DNA of 64,000 nucleotides from Achatina immaculata (lineage: Eukaryota; Mollusca; Gastropoda; Stylommatophora; Achatinidae): positions 680,933 to 744,932 of the forward strand of contig CM019714.1 in NCBI GenBank assembly GCA_009760885.1, in the 5' to 3' direction. This document shows positions 33,605 through 45,344 of this stretch, piece by piece. The notes under the pieces are model-generated. The model ran no database searches and had not been told where the DNA came from. It worked only from the letters and a program-made list of their open reading frames with translations. Position 1 is the stretch's first letter; each line of letters starts with the position of its first letter. The position numbers and the translations under genes were made by a program.

Positions 33605-35415
33605 TATCATTTCATTCATTCATTCATTTGCATGACCCTTGCGAAACTTTGCCTCCCTAAGAGCACTTCTGTAGGCCTCTCGGTTGTGAGTAAGATGGCT
33701 TGTTGCTGATGCATCCATTTGCAAATGATCAACGAGATCTTGCAGCAATCTTCGCCTTGGTCTTCCTCTCTTTATTTTTCCCATTATGTACCCTTCCAAG
33801 ACGGTCTTCTGTAGATTATCATGACGTTTAATGTGTCCAAAATATTTCAGTTTTCCCTGTTTAATCTTCTTTACTATCCAGCCTTCTTCAATATCAAGTT
33901 CTTGTAGTATGGTTATATTTGTTCGTTTTGTGTCCATGATATTTGAAGAACTCTTCTGTAACATTTACATTCAAAGGCATTTATGTGTTTCTCAGCTGTT
34001 TTGTTAAGTGTCCAGGTCTCACAGGCATATGTTGTGACGGGAAAGATGCATGCCCTTAAAAATCTTATTTTTGTAGTTCTATCTTTTCCTCTCCACAGAT
34101 TCTTTAGTTGTTTTACTTTCTGACAAGCGATAGATGTCCTTTTAATTTCCCTCATTTTATTTCCATTATTAGTTAGTTGTGATCCAAGATATTCAAAACT
34201 CTCCACTTCTTCCAGTTTTTCATCATTGATACATATATCAGCTGCCTTGTTTATTTTGTCAGTTGTCATTAATTGAGTTTTATTCGCATTAAGATAGAGG
34301 TTTTGCTCTTCACTATTCTTACGGACTGACATAATTAGTTTTTCCCTTTCTTTTTGTGTTGTGGACAGTAATAACGTATCATCAGAATATCTAATCTCTG
34401 GTATTTCATAACCTCCAATTGTTATGGCATCGTAACATTCTTTGTCCACATCTTCTCTAACATTCCTCATTATATTTTCAGTATATATGTTCAATAAGTA
34501 AGGCGACAATATGTACCCCTGACGGACCCTTCCTTTATATCAAACCAAGTTGTTGTTTCATAATATATTATTACTGCTGGTTGTTGGTATAGATACAGCA
34601 GTAATGTTAATTGTATCAAATGTGGTGGAAATCCCATTTCTTCCATTATTTCCCAAAGTTTCTGATGTTGTACATAATCAAATGCTTGTGAGTAGTCCAT
34701 AAAGGATAAATATAGATTCACATTAAACTCTCTGCATTTCTCTATTATTAATCCTGTATTGAATATATGATCTCTTGATCCTCATCCTTGCCTGAAAACA
34801 GTTTGGACCATATTGACTTCTTCTTCTATTTTCTTACGAAGTCTACCCATTATGATTTTGAACAGAATTTTACTGGCATAATTAATCAGGGCAACAGTTC
34901 TGTAGTTTGTGCATAATTTCAGATTCCCTTTTTTGGCAGTGGTATGAACATAGTTCTTTTCCATTCTTTTGGCCAAATACCAGAATGCCATATATTTTTA
35001 CATAGTGCATGATAGATTGTTGCACATTCCTTTCCTCCTACTTTATTAAATTCAGCTGTTATCCTGGTGATTTATCATTTTTCAGATTTTTATTCCCCAT
35101 AAAAATTCTTCTATTGTTGATTCGAGTTCTTTCTCCTCCAATAATAATTCACACTGCAGATTTCTGCTTTCACAGTCGATTGTTTCATACATTCCTCTGC
35201 AATGTTCCTTCCATCTTTCTAGAATTCCCTCTGTCTCTGTCAAGGTATTCCCCATCTTGTCACAAATTACATTTAGCTTAGGTGTGACATTTCTCGTCAA
35301 TGTCTTCATTTCTTTAAACGTTTCACTATCTCTTCCAAACTTTTGATGTCCTTCTATTCTTTCACAACAATCTTGTATGTGTTGTTTTTTTTTATCTTTA
35401 CGTATGCTAGCTATC
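33605..35415 (-). mobile_element. RTE-like LINE (family F1), longest copy, 1.8 kb
   Basis: On the minus strand this reads, from about 35410 down, a linker region (LTETEGILERWKEHCRGMYE), then RT motifs: NYRTVALINYASKILFKI, SFMDYSQAFDYVQHQKLWE (motif A), a damaged motif B, and IRYSDDTLLLS with YSDD where F/YADD is usual. It then reads NLYLNANKTQLM, ESFEYLGSQLTNNG, ACIFPVTTYACETWTLNK, NAFECKCYRR and KYFGHIKRHDNLQKTVLEGY. The (ATGA)n tail is at 33611-33630. Stops and frameshifts divide it into about five frames and no endonuclease remains. Unit 1 (about 9020) lacks the insertion. Confidence 0.9.
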
Positions 35416-35439
35416 AATGGAAAAGTAGTCATTTGAAGA

Positions 35440-36240
35440 GATCGTTGCTAGTTGCAGTAAAAGTGTGATCACGCGAAGCAGAAACATAATGGCGGGTGCT
35501 GAAGTTTTGTTTCATCAACATGCTGTTACTGAGTTCCTCGTTAAAGAGGAAATCCCCGCTGCTGAAACTCTCCAAATACTTCAGTTTGCTTATTGAGATG
35601 TGTGTATGGGTGCTAGCAGTGTTAGGAGGTGGGTGAAACATTTCAAAAATGGAAACATGGGCATCCAAGATATGCCTCGCAGCGGTCGCTTTCGAACTGC
35701 CTCCACTGAACGCAACGTGGAAAGTGTTGACGACATCATTAAACAAGACAGACGTGTCATATTATCTGAAATCGCTGTGTAATTTTGGAATTGGACACAA
35801 TACAAGAAATGACTGAAACCCTAGGCTATAGAAAAGTTTGTGCCCGCTGTGTCCCAAGTTTGTTTATTGGAGATCACAAAGCTGTGAGAAAAACCATCAC
35901 TCAAGACCTTCTGGGAAATTCTTCCACACCCTGCCTATAGCCCCGACCTTGCACTCAGTGTATACCATCTTTTCCGTTTTGTGAAAGAAAAATGCGAGGC
36001 TATCACTACAACACAGGAGAGAACGTCCAGAAAGCAGTGCGTCTGTGTCTTGGGTCAGCTGGAACGGAATTCTACAAGGGAGGGTATTTTCAAACGTGCA
36101 GAGCAATGGGAAAAATGTGTACAGAGAAATGGAGAGTATGTCGAAAAGTGAATAAAAGGATGCAGAATAAGGTGATACATTTATATTTTCTCTTTATATA
36201 AATTCTAATATAAAAAACATTTTCCCCACGATTTTCGGTC
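35440..36240 (+). pseudogene. Mariner-like transposase pseudogene
   Basis: The frame begins at 35489 (MAGAEVLFHQHAVTEFLVKE) and includes a helix-turn-helix-like stretch ASSVRRWVKHFKNGN and GIQDMPRSGRFRTAS. Stops follow at ~35597 and 35780. A later part has HPAYSPDLALSVYHLF, where the Asp usually preceding YH in mariner is Val. The centre of the catalytic domain is deleted (about 35850-35925), and no clear terminal inverted repeats are seen. It is a decayed Tc1/mariner copy. Confidence 0.8.
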
Positions 36241-36281
36241 TGATCCTCGTATGTCAGTCACGTGTTTAGAATAAACAGTCA

Positions 36282-36495
36282 GAGAATGCAAAAAAAAAAC
36301 AAAACTATCAAGCGGAACACGACAGGCCGAAGAAAAATAGGTCGACCATGTGAAGCTCGAAAGAGGACATTGTTAAAAGAGGCCAAATTTGTAGGCATAA
36401 AATCCCTTGATGAGGTTGAAAAGCTCACCAAAAACAGGAAAACTACTAACCGAGCCCTATGTGACATTTAACGGCAGGGGAAGGATGTTTAGATG

Positions 36496-36552
<57 letters not shown>
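36282..36552 (+). mobile_element. F2 LINE 3' fragment followed by (TA)n
   Basis: Reads IKRNTTGRRKIGRPCEARKR and LLKEAKFVGIKSLDEVEKL, then the F2 3' end and a (TA)n run at 36498-36548. It is 5'-truncated. Confidence 0.75.
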
Positions 36553-36553
<1 letters not shown>

Positions 36554-36559
36554 AACGAA

Positions 36560-37210
36560 ACGTAATCATTGCCCCAAAAAGAGTCCGTGAGCTTATGAAG
36601 GTGTAGATCCTACGTTGTTGCTTATCATTTGAAATGAAAACTCGTGGAAGGCACATCAAAGCCTGAAAATATCGCACATCGAGTCTTGGCTGAATATTGT
36701 GTCCCAAGCACTTATTAATATAAGAGGACGTTGTTCAGAGAAGTGAGTTTAGCGGGCATAACATCCCTTGATGAAGTTGAAAACTCACCGAAAACAAGAA
36801 AACTTGGCAGACAACTGTGCGAGCCCTATGTGACGTTTAACAGCACGGGAAGAATGTAAGATGTAAGAAGCACTTATTATTTATACGGAATCTTATTATA
36901 AATACTAACTCTTATTATTAATACTGAGACCCCGACATAGTGTTGCCAGCTCTACCGGGAGAAGGTCCACTATGTATGAAAGTGTAGGGGGAGAAATAAT
37001 ACAGATATGCTTTTTTTGCCTGATAAAAATATTGAAAATACCTGAACTGTCTCATTTTGAGAGTAATTTGACGCTGTAATGGCTGTTTAAAAAATAATAT
37101 CTACTATGTATTGTGTAAAGTGTATGTGTATGTATGTTTTCATTAATATAGCTTGATATTCAGAGTTGACAGCACTGAAACCAGTAAATGACTGAGCATT
37201 GACTCGAAGG
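36560..37210. repeat. Array-less copy of the minisatellite locus
   Basis: Left part (~36575-36720) matches 15405-15560 and right part (~36975-37210) matches 17020-17215. Only about one diverged 'ctgagaccccgacatagtgt' unit (36923-36944) stands where the other loci have 72 to 200 copies. An F2 LINE fragment has inserted into its left part. Confidence 0.75.
36706..36879 (+). mobile_element. F2 LINE 3' fragment with perfect 12-bp TSD
   Basis: A 150-bp insertion (36718-36867) of the F2 3' end, bracketed by aagcacttatta at 36706-36717 and 36868-36879. Confidence 0.9.
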
Positions 37211-37524
37211 TATGCACGTGCCCAACAATTTCTTCTTCTTTCCATCATTGTTGGAAAATCAAGAAGATACCTCATAGCCCTGCATACGTGTCTTTTGTTC
37301 TCTCAAGTATGATTCACATCGCTTCATTCTGTATCCTTTCTTAAATAAACTGGTTTGCTAGCTGAAGGTTTTAGTTGTGTATTGCACATCCCAGTTTAAT
37401 AGGCCACTGTACGAGTAGTACATTAGAGGCTCTGAGAATGTGGCCTGGGAGAAAATGAGGCCGAAGTATGACCAAGCCTGGGAAACACTGTCTTAGTCCA
37501 TCGAATGTTAAAGTATTTCATATT

Positions 37525-38045
37525 ATCATAGGACTAAAGACCAGCGTAGGAAAGACAAAGTTAATGAAGCAAAATGTGAACGACAGAAATGTACTCAGAG
37601 TAGATAGCAAGTTAGTGGAGGAGGTCAACGAATTTGTGTACCTTGGCAGTAGAGTGGTAGAAAATGGAGACAGCACAGAGGACATCAACAGCAGACTTAC
37701 TAGAACAAACAAGGCTTTTGCTATGCTGCAGACTATATGGAAGTAAAAACGAAGTAAGCATGAATACGAACATCAGATGAAGCCACTAACAGCAATTATT
37801 GAAGAAAGACGCTGGCGATGGTCGGGACATGTGCTCCGATTGACTGACAACTCACTACCAAAAATAGCACTAATGGACACCACAGGGGAACAGAAGTAAG
37901 TGTAGACCAAAAGAGATATGGAGAGGAACAACAGAGAGGATGTTCAGCAATAGAGGGCTCACCTGGTTTAGAGCAGAAAAAAAGACAAAGGACAGGCATT
38001 TGTGGAAAATCCTTGCGGAAGCCGAATGTGCCCTGGGCAATTAAG
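37525..38045 (+). mobile_element. RTE-like LINE fragment (family F4) with internal deletion
   Basis: Reads KTKLMKQNVNDRNVLRVDSK, LVEEVNEFVYLGSRVVENGD and FAMLQTIWK, then jumps to MKPLTAIIEERRWRWSGHVL, skipping the section seen at 61200-61900. The end matches 62090-62175 and is followed by a (GA)n run. Confidence 0.8.
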
Positions 38046-38089
38046 GTTCAGAGAGAGAGAGAGAGAGAGGGAGAGATATTTTACAATCC

Positions 38090-38310
38090 ATTTCTTGTCA
38101 AGTGGAACAGAGCAGGCCGAAGAAAAAGAGGCAGACCACCGAAAACTATAAAGAGGACATTGTTAACAGATGCCAAATTAATAGGCATAAAATCCCTTGA
38201 TGAGGTTAAAAAAGCTCGCCAAAAAAACAGGAAAAATTGGCGAACTACCTTGCGAGTCCTATATTATGTTTAACGGCACGGAAGGACATAATACTTAAAA
38301 TAAGATACTT
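38090..38310 (+). mobile_element. F2 LINE 3' fragment
   Basis: Reads VKWNRAGRRKRGRPPKTIKR, LLTDAKLIGIKSLDEV and KNRKNWRTTL, ending with the F2 3' end. Confidence 0.8.
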
Positions 38311-39028
38311 GTCAAAGCCGCATAGTAATACAGTTTTGACACAGAAATCTCCTTCACTGACTCCTTCGGATTTATGTTCTTTGCAGCTGTGATGATCTTA
38401 AAGCCTTTACTTATAGAGGTTTGGAGCTGGCTACAGCAGGTTTCTAAAAGACCCAAAGTGAACCCATGAAGCGGGATCCTTTGTATGATCTACCACCGTG
38501 GAACATGGTCTTGACCAGCTTTGCATAGCACGCTCAGACACTGGTTTTGTGTCTTTATCATTGTTTTCTTCGCTATCAAAAATAGTTTTAAGAAACGGTT
38601 AATTAAAATTATCTGCAGTTTTGCCTATAAAATGCCTATAAATTCTGTAAATTTCCTTGATATAAAATTTGTTCTTTTATATACCTGGAACTAAGAGCTG
38701 TTGTTTTAATATTAATATTATTAATACACAGGTAGAAGATGAAGTCTTTGCTTGATTTCAAACATTTGTTATACAAAAACTAATCTAGATAAAGACATGT
38801 AATCTTTGTTTGTTTTTCCAAGTTTTTCTTCACAGTGTTTCTTTATTCACTATTCATGCAGGTCAACATGTTCCCTGTTACCTGGAAAACGTCCATGTCA
38901 TACTCGTTCTCTTGTCACGTGTTCTTCAGCATCTCTTTAATCATTGCTCCTAAAACATCCGTTATCTTTCTGTTCAAAGTTTTAATATCAGGAACTGGTG
39001 AATTGAACACTTTGTCCTTAGTGTAACC
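38311..39028. other. B-block segment, unit 3
   Basis: The part from ~38600 matches 9127-9548, including the 63-codon frame at 38835-39026. No gene is called. Confidence 0.45.
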
Positions 39029-39640
39029 CCTTGAGGGTGAAGACATGTGTCCGATGAGGTAATTAGCGACCCATATCTGATATGCTAGCGTCAGGGTTAG
39101 CTAACCATAACTATATGCTAGCGTGAGGGTTAGCTAACCATAGCTGATATGCTAGCGTGAGGGTTAGCTAACCATAGCTGATATGCTAGCGTGAGGGTTA
39201 GCTAACCATAGCTGATATGCTAGCGTGAGGGTTAGCTAACCATATCTGATATGTTAGCGTCAGGGTTAGCGAACTATAGCTGATATGCTAGCGTCAGGGT
39301 TAGCGAATCATAGCTGATATGCTAGCGTCAGGATAATTGAACCACAGGTGAACATGACCCCCTCCCAACTCTCCGCGTTACCCCCAGTAACAGGCCAACC
39401 CGGCTAACTGGTTATTGATCGCCATAGTCCCCATGATAGTGGAGTCTGCTAAAGAAACATTGCACATAGCCCATCTCCTCCTTTTAATCTGTACTCCGAG
39501 ACTGAAAAAATAGCTGTCATAACCTGCTCCCACGCTGATACGATTATGTGCCTCAATACCTCCACAGCATCGGCTGCGAAGAACACCAGCTCGCAGTTAC
39601 AGGGAGATTGCACAAAGAAACAAAACAGTGTACCAAATTT
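39029..39640. repeat. Left arm of inverted repeat around AIG1 locus 4
   Basis: Homologous to 9549-10165, including eight or nine copies of the ~32-bp gctagcgt(g/c)agggttagc unit (39080-39335). The reverse complement of its inner part matches 45570-45790. Confidence 0.75.
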
Positions 39641-39814
39641 AAAAAAAAAGGTCAAGAGGGGAAATGTCGGTGAAAGTGATGTCCATGTTGTTGGGACATC
39701 CCTCTCACTGTAAAGTTTGCTTTTAAGAACTGACCAAGAACTGACTCACAAGATGGCGGTGCATCATCTTGTTGGAAAACTACCAACGGCTGAAATTTTA
39801 ATTTTTCTACGCTT

Positions 39815-40241
39815 CCTCCTCCTCCTCCCTCCTCTTCCTACTCCTCTTCCTCCTTCTTATTCTTCTTCTTCTTATACTTCTTCTTCTTCTACTTTTTCTT
39901 CTTCTTCTTCTTCTTCTTCTTCTTCTTCTTCTCTTCTTATTCTTCTTCTACTTTTCTTCTTCTTCTTCTTCTTCTTGTTTTCTTCTTGTTCTACTTTTCT
40001 TCTTCGTCTTTTCCTTGTTCTCATACTTCTTCTTCTTCTATTTTTTCGTTTTATTCTTCTTGTTCTTCTATTCTTCTTCTTCTCTCTCTTCTTCTTCTTC
40101 TCTCTCTTCTTCTTCTTCTCTTCCTCTTCATCTCATACTTCCTCTTCTTCTGCTTTTTCTTCTTCTTGTCTTCGTTTTCTTGTTCTTGTTCTTCGTGTTC
40201 TTTCTGTTCTTCTTCTTTTTCATCTTTTTTTCTCATACATA

Positions 40242-40287
<46 letters not shown>

Positions 40288-41860
40288 TCCTCTTCCTCAT
40301 ACTTCTTCTTCATCATCTTCTTCTTCTTATTCTTCTTCTTCTTCTTCTCATACTTCTTCATCTTATTCTTCATCATCATCATAATCATCATCTTCTTCTT
40401 CTTCCTCTACTTTTTCTTCTTCTTCTTCTTCTAGTTTTCTTCTTCTTGTTCTCATACTTCTTCTTCTTCTATTTCTTCTTGTTTTTCTTCTTCTTCTTGT
40501 TCTTCTTCTCCTTCTTCTTGTTTTCATATTTCTTCTTCTTCTTCTTCTTCTTCTTCTTGTTTTCATACTTCTTCTTCTTCTTCTTGTTTTCATACTTCTT
40601 CTTCTTCTTCTTGTTTTCATACTTCTTCTTCTTCTTCTTGTTTTCATACTTCTTCTTCTTCTGATTGTTATCATACTTCTTCTTCTTCTTCTTGTTTAAA
40701 TACTTCTTCTTCTTCTTCTTGTTTTCATACTTCTTCTTCTTGTTCTTCTTCTTGTTATCATACTTCTTCTTCTTGTTCTCATATTTCTTCTTCTTCTTCT
40801 ACTGCTACTACATCCCATCCTTCTTGTTCTTGTTGTTCTTCTTTTTCTTCTTCTTCTTGTTCTCATACTTCTTCTTCTTCTTCTTCTACTACTACTACAT
40901 CCCATACTTCTTGTTCTTCTTGTTCTTGTTTTTCTTCTTCTTCTTCTCATTCTTCTTCTTCTTCTTCTTCTTCTTCTTTAACTGCTACTACATCCCATAC
41001 TTCTTGTTCTTCTTCTTCTTCTTGTTCTTGTTCTTCTTCTTCTTCTTCTTCTTCTTCTACTACTACTACTACTACATCCCATACTTCTTGTTGTTCTTCT
41101 TCTTCTACTGCTACTACATTCCATACTTCTTGTTCTTCTTTTTCTTCTTCTTCTTCTTGTTTTCATACTTCTTCTGCTTCTTCTTGTTTTCATACTTCTT
41201 CTTCTTCTTCTTGTTTTCATACTTCTTCTTCTTCTTCTTGTGTTCATACTTCTTCTTCGTCTTCTTGTTCTTCTTCTCCTTCTTCTTCTTGTTTTCATAC
41301 TTCTTCTTCTTCTTCTTGTTCTCATACTTCTTCTTCTTCTTCTTCAACTGCTACAACATCCCATCCTTCTTGTTCTTCTTGTTCTTCTTCTTCTTCTTGT
41401 TCTCATACTTCTTCTTCTTCTACTACTACTACTACATCCCATACTTCTTCTTATTCTTCTTCTTCTTCTCATACTTCTTCTTCTTCTACTACTACATCCC
41501 ATACTTCTTGTTCTTATTGTTCTTCTTCTTCTTCTTGTTCTCATACTTCTTTTTCTTCTTCTTCTTCTACTGCTACTACATCCCATACTTCTTGTTCTTC
41601 TTTTTCTTCTTCTTTTTCTCATACTTTTTCTTCTTCTTCTTCTTCTACTGCTACTACATCCCATACCTCTTCTTCTTCTTTTTCTTCTTCTTCTTCTTGT
41701 TCTCATACTTCTTCTTCTTATTCTTCTCCTACTACTACATCCCATACTTCTTGTTCTTCTTGTTCTTCTTTTTCTTCTTCTTCTTCCTGTTCTCATACTT
41801 CTTCTTCTTCTTCTACTACTACTAATACATCCCATACTTCTTCTTCTTCTTCTTCTTCCT
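39815..41860. repeat. Expanded (TTC)n polypyrimidine tract, ~2.05 kb
   Basis: Interrupted TTC repeat with two internal higher-order units: a ~30-bp unit with 'cttgttttcatactt' (40500-40700, 41150-41310) and a ~90-120-bp unit with 'tactactacatcccatactt' (40790-41840). It is seven times longer than in unit 1. Frames of up to 386 codons (Phe/Leu/Ser or Arg/Lys only) are artefacts. Confidence 0.95.
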
Positions 41861-42075
41861 CACCTTTCCAAGCCAGTAAGACTCACTTCTGAAGAAAAAT
41901 TTCACCTCCCCTCCTCTCTATTACTAATCTTCTCTCTGCAGTTGGTGACTCCAAATTCCTGCATATATTCTTCCGAGTTGTCTCTCCATCTCTGTCTTGG
42001 TGTACCTCTTGGTCTTATTTCCTTCATCCTTTCTTGTACATTCATGATTTTTCTTTGTCTATTTCTTCCATTCTA
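41861..42075 (-). mobile_element. LINE C-terminal fragment (family F5), unit 3 copy
   Basis: Homologous to 10616-10795; the minus strand again carries the degraded C-terminal RT motif running into GAA triplets. Confidence 0.6.
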
Positions 42076-42141
42076 GTTTTATGTATATAAGAAAAAGGGA
42101 AAGAAAGTTTATATTTCTTAAATTCTTTTTTTTTTTAAGAA

Positions 42142-42828
42142 ATGTCGAAACCACCTGACCTTGACATTCTGCTAGTAGGTAAAACCGGATTCTTGAAGAG
42201 TACGACCGGAAACAGTATTCTGAGACAGAACGCTTTCAGGAGTTCATGAAGCACTACATCAGTGACGTCACATCTTCAGTCTGGCGTGACTGAGAGTAAC
42301 GGTCGATTTATAGAGGATGGTCCAGGAGTGGGAGACACGAGGCTAAGTAGTTTGAGCGCTGCCAGGTTGGCCAAGTCAGACTTGGTGCGCGCCATGCAGG
42401 CAAATTCTCGCGGCTAAAACGCTTTTCTGACTGTGGTGAGATTTGGCGGGAAGTTTACAAAGGAAGATCAAGATACCGTGGTATTTCTGAAGAGAATTTT
42501 TGGTGATGATTTTGTTAGAAATTATTGAATTATAGTGATGACTTGTGGAGACAGTTTTTAACAAGACAGATAGGAGACTAGACTAAGCTTTAAAAACTGG
42601 TGCAGAGAACAAGATGACGCGTATGCAGATCTTATGAGAGAGTGTAATGATAGAATAGTGTTATTTGACAATGTGACCAAAGATTACAGAAAAATGGATG
42701 CTCAAATGTCACATTTAATCACGTTAATAGATAACCTAGGTTTCCGCGGTCGCAGATACACTTATGAAGAATTTAGAAGAGTGAACTACAAAAACATAGG
42801 AGTAAAATGTGACATAGGAAAACGATGA
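42142..42828 (+). pseudogene. AIG1/GIMAP-type GTPase pseudogene (locus 4)
   Basis: Paralogue of locus 2, without its LINE insertion. It reads MSKPPDLDILLVGKTGFLKS with the same P-loop Gly-to-Leu change, then a TGA at 42247-42249. A 6-bp in-frame deletion before DGPGVGDTR follows. Further stops sit after NSRG (42416-42418), after FVRNY (42526-42528) and around 42558-42570. The last part from LSFKNWCREQDDAYADLMRE to a terminal CDIGKR is open. It has no coiled-coil tail. A T-rich run ending in aag stands just before the ATG (42125-42139) and could be an old splice acceptor. It is clearly non-functional as a full protein. Confidence 0.85.
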
Positions 42829-42849
42829 ATTGTGAGAAAGAACTGCTAG

Positions 42850-42995
42850 TTCTACTAAAGACTGCAAGACGTCGTTGATGATCTGCGAGTGGATGTATCA
42901 GCAGCAGGGCAGGTTTCCTACAACCGAGAGGCCTACAGAAGAGCTATTTTGGAGGTAAAGTTCCTCAAAGGACATGCAAATGATTGACTGACTGA
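42850..42995 (+). mobile_element. F1 LINE 3' fragment after AIG1 locus 4
   Basis: Reads LQDVVDDLRVDVSAAGQVSY and NREAYRRAI, ending in 'aaaggacatgcaaatg' and a tgactgact tail. The shared remnant at 11800-11878 shows it predates the duplication. Confidence 0.75.
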
Positions 42996-43059
42996 AATCC
43001 CCGCGCTACATCAATCAGAAATAACATTTGTTTCTTCTTTTTATAAAGTACCCTGACAC

Positions 43060-43170
43060 TTCTTACATCTTACACGCTTCCCGTGCCGTTATACGTCACA
43101 CAGGGCTCGCAAGGTAGTTCCCAAGTTTTCCTGTCTTCGGTGAGTTTTTCAACATCATCAAGCGATGGTG
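43060..43170 (-). mobile_element. F2 LINE 3' fragment
   Basis: 'cccgtgccgttatacgtcac' followed by the complement of the KLAENRK-type C-terminus; only ~110 bp. Confidence 0.7.
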
Positions 43171-43964
43171 ATTAGACTGAATGAAGCTTATTAGTTTTTC
43201 TTTATACTTTACTCACTGAACTTATTAATATATGAGCATAATTTGCAGCAAATTCTGTCCTAAACATTGTGGTATGGAGTGATGGCTGATTGTGCATTGT
43301 TCACATGTAAATGAGCCGTACTACAGAATCTCTGGAAATTCAGGTTATGAACATAAAATTTCCTTCAGTTTCTATAAATCATTTGTATTACTACAGTGTA
43401 AAGAGTCTGTACCTATTTGTTTTGTTGTTTTATTGAAGGTTTGAGGCGTAACATTTTTGAGTGAACACTGTTACAAGTTACATTCATCAATCAAGGTTTA
43501 CAGCGTCCCTCTAAAATTATATTATCATGTTTTCCTCGCATGAAAATATTTGTTACAGGATAAAATATTGACATGAAAATATAAGAAGTAAAGTCATTTC
43601 TAATTTGGTTTCCGTCTTTTAAAAAATACATTTCAGTAATAAAAAAAAGTAGTCCATTCTGGACCCCTCTTTCTCCACCACCCTTCCCACCCCCCCCCCC
43701 CTTCCCTGGCCGTCCAGAACCCCAAAAGACATAAGCCTAGTTGTCATGGAAACACCAACACCGACACACAGAGATAAGCTTAATAGCTATATAGTACCAT
43801 CGTGATTCATATATGAATTCATAATCTTATGACAAAAATCTATTTAAAAAATACTTTGAGTTCGATTTTATCATTTCTGAAAGAGTTGCACGTAATTAGT
43901 TCTCTCTACACATGAGGTCTAATTGTGCACGTAGTATTATTAACTTGTCTTAAACTTTAAGAGA
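43171..43964. other. Unit-3 segment without recognised features
   Basis: AT-rich, with a C-run at 43690-43702. No gene or repeat is recognised and there is no clear counterpart in unit 1. Confidence 0.4.
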
Positions 43965-44195
43965 TATGTCTGTGTGATGTTTAGATTATACTAAATATGT
44001 CTGTTTGATGTTTAGACTATACTAGATATGTCTGTGTGATGTTTAGACTATACTAGATATGTCTGTGTGATTTTTAAACTATACCAGATATGTCTGTGTG
44101 ATGTTTAGACTATACTAGATATCTCTGTGTGATGTTTAGACTATACGAGATATCTCTGTGTGATATTTAGACTATGCGAGATATGTCTATGTGAT
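43965..44195. repeat. ~31-bp tandem repeat
   Basis: About seven copies of a unit with 'tctgtgtgatgtttagact' and 'atactagatatg'. Confidence 0.9.
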
Positions 44196-44399
44196 ATCTG
44201 TGCACTTTACATTATTTATCAAACTGTCTAAAATATCACATTATGTTCTAACTCGTGTTACCGTTGCTTGGTAAGTTAGGAACAAAAAACCCAACAGAAT
44301 CCCATATGTCAATCTGAATGTTCCAAAAAAAAAATTGATTTAAAGTGACACAAGGTATCTGTAGTGATGGTTTTTTAATGCCCATAAAACACAAGGTCA

Positions 44400-45035
44400 T
44401 TACCAAAAGCAAGAACAAAAGCATAAGAGGCAATCAAAATGTTGTTCTTAAGAAGAATATGGGCGTATATCTGTATGGGCAGATAATATAACAAATGAAG
44501 AATGTCTGAGAAAAGCCAGTGAAAAATGAATCTTGTTGAACACATTAGGTTCAGTAACCATATAATGAGAAGAGGAGGGATAGAAAAAGTAGTGTGATAG
44601 CAAGAATGGAAGTAGTGTGACAGCAGGGAAAATAGAAGTAGGAAAGGAAGTAGTGTGATAGCAGGGAAAATAGAGGCAGGAAAGGAAGTAGTGTGATAGC
44701 AGGGAAAATAGAGGTGGGAAAGGAAGTAGTGTGACAGCAGGGAAAATAGAGGTAGGAAAGGAAGTAATGTGATAGCAGGGAAAATAGAATCAGGAAAGGA
44801 AGTAGTGAGATAGCAGGGAAAATAGAGGTAGAAAAGGAAGTATTGTGATAGCAGGGAAAATAGATGGAAGAAAGGAAGTGGTAGACCAGGAAATAAAATC
44901 TCAGATGGCTTGACAAAATGACATCGGAGAAGCACAACAATGACAGGAACTAATGGAAAAAAAACACGAAAGATCGAGAAACCGTGGAGAGACATGGTCT
45001 CCGACGCCTCCCGCCATGACACATGATGATAATTA
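44400..45035 (+). mobile_element. LINE 3' fragment (family F7) with an internal 38-bp tandem array
   Basis: Degraded RT C-terminal reading (NITNEECLRKASEK; RRREGIEKVV; AGKIE; GRPGRKISDGLTK-like; PWRDMVSDASRHDT and stop), ending in a tgatga tail. Between ~44580 and 44880 a ~38-bp segment that encodes the AGKIE part is repeated about eight times. Confidence 0.7.
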
Positions 45036-45344
45036 AACAGGTTTTGTTCAGACCAGTAGAAAGATAGATCGATACTGCAATCTGTGCTTTTAATCATTTA
45101 AGTCAGGATACATGACGATTTAGACGAAGAACAGATGCAGGTGAAGTAATTCTTGTAAGCGATTTCTTTTATCTTTTTTTTTTTTTTGCTGTAACAAACG
45201 TGCGAGAATATGAAAACCTTCGTCGTGTTATATATTCTATTGTCTTATATTGTTGAGTGAGTGAATAAGAGTTTGCATGTAATAGCTTTCAATTCACACC
45301 TAGCATTTCTGTTATATATAATTTAGTAGTAAATTGAGGTTGAA

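Noticed and set aside
39717..42076. Ser/Phe/Leu-rich frames of up to 386 codons and Arg/Lys-rich opposite frames
   Set aside because: They are read-through of the TTC/GAA tract.
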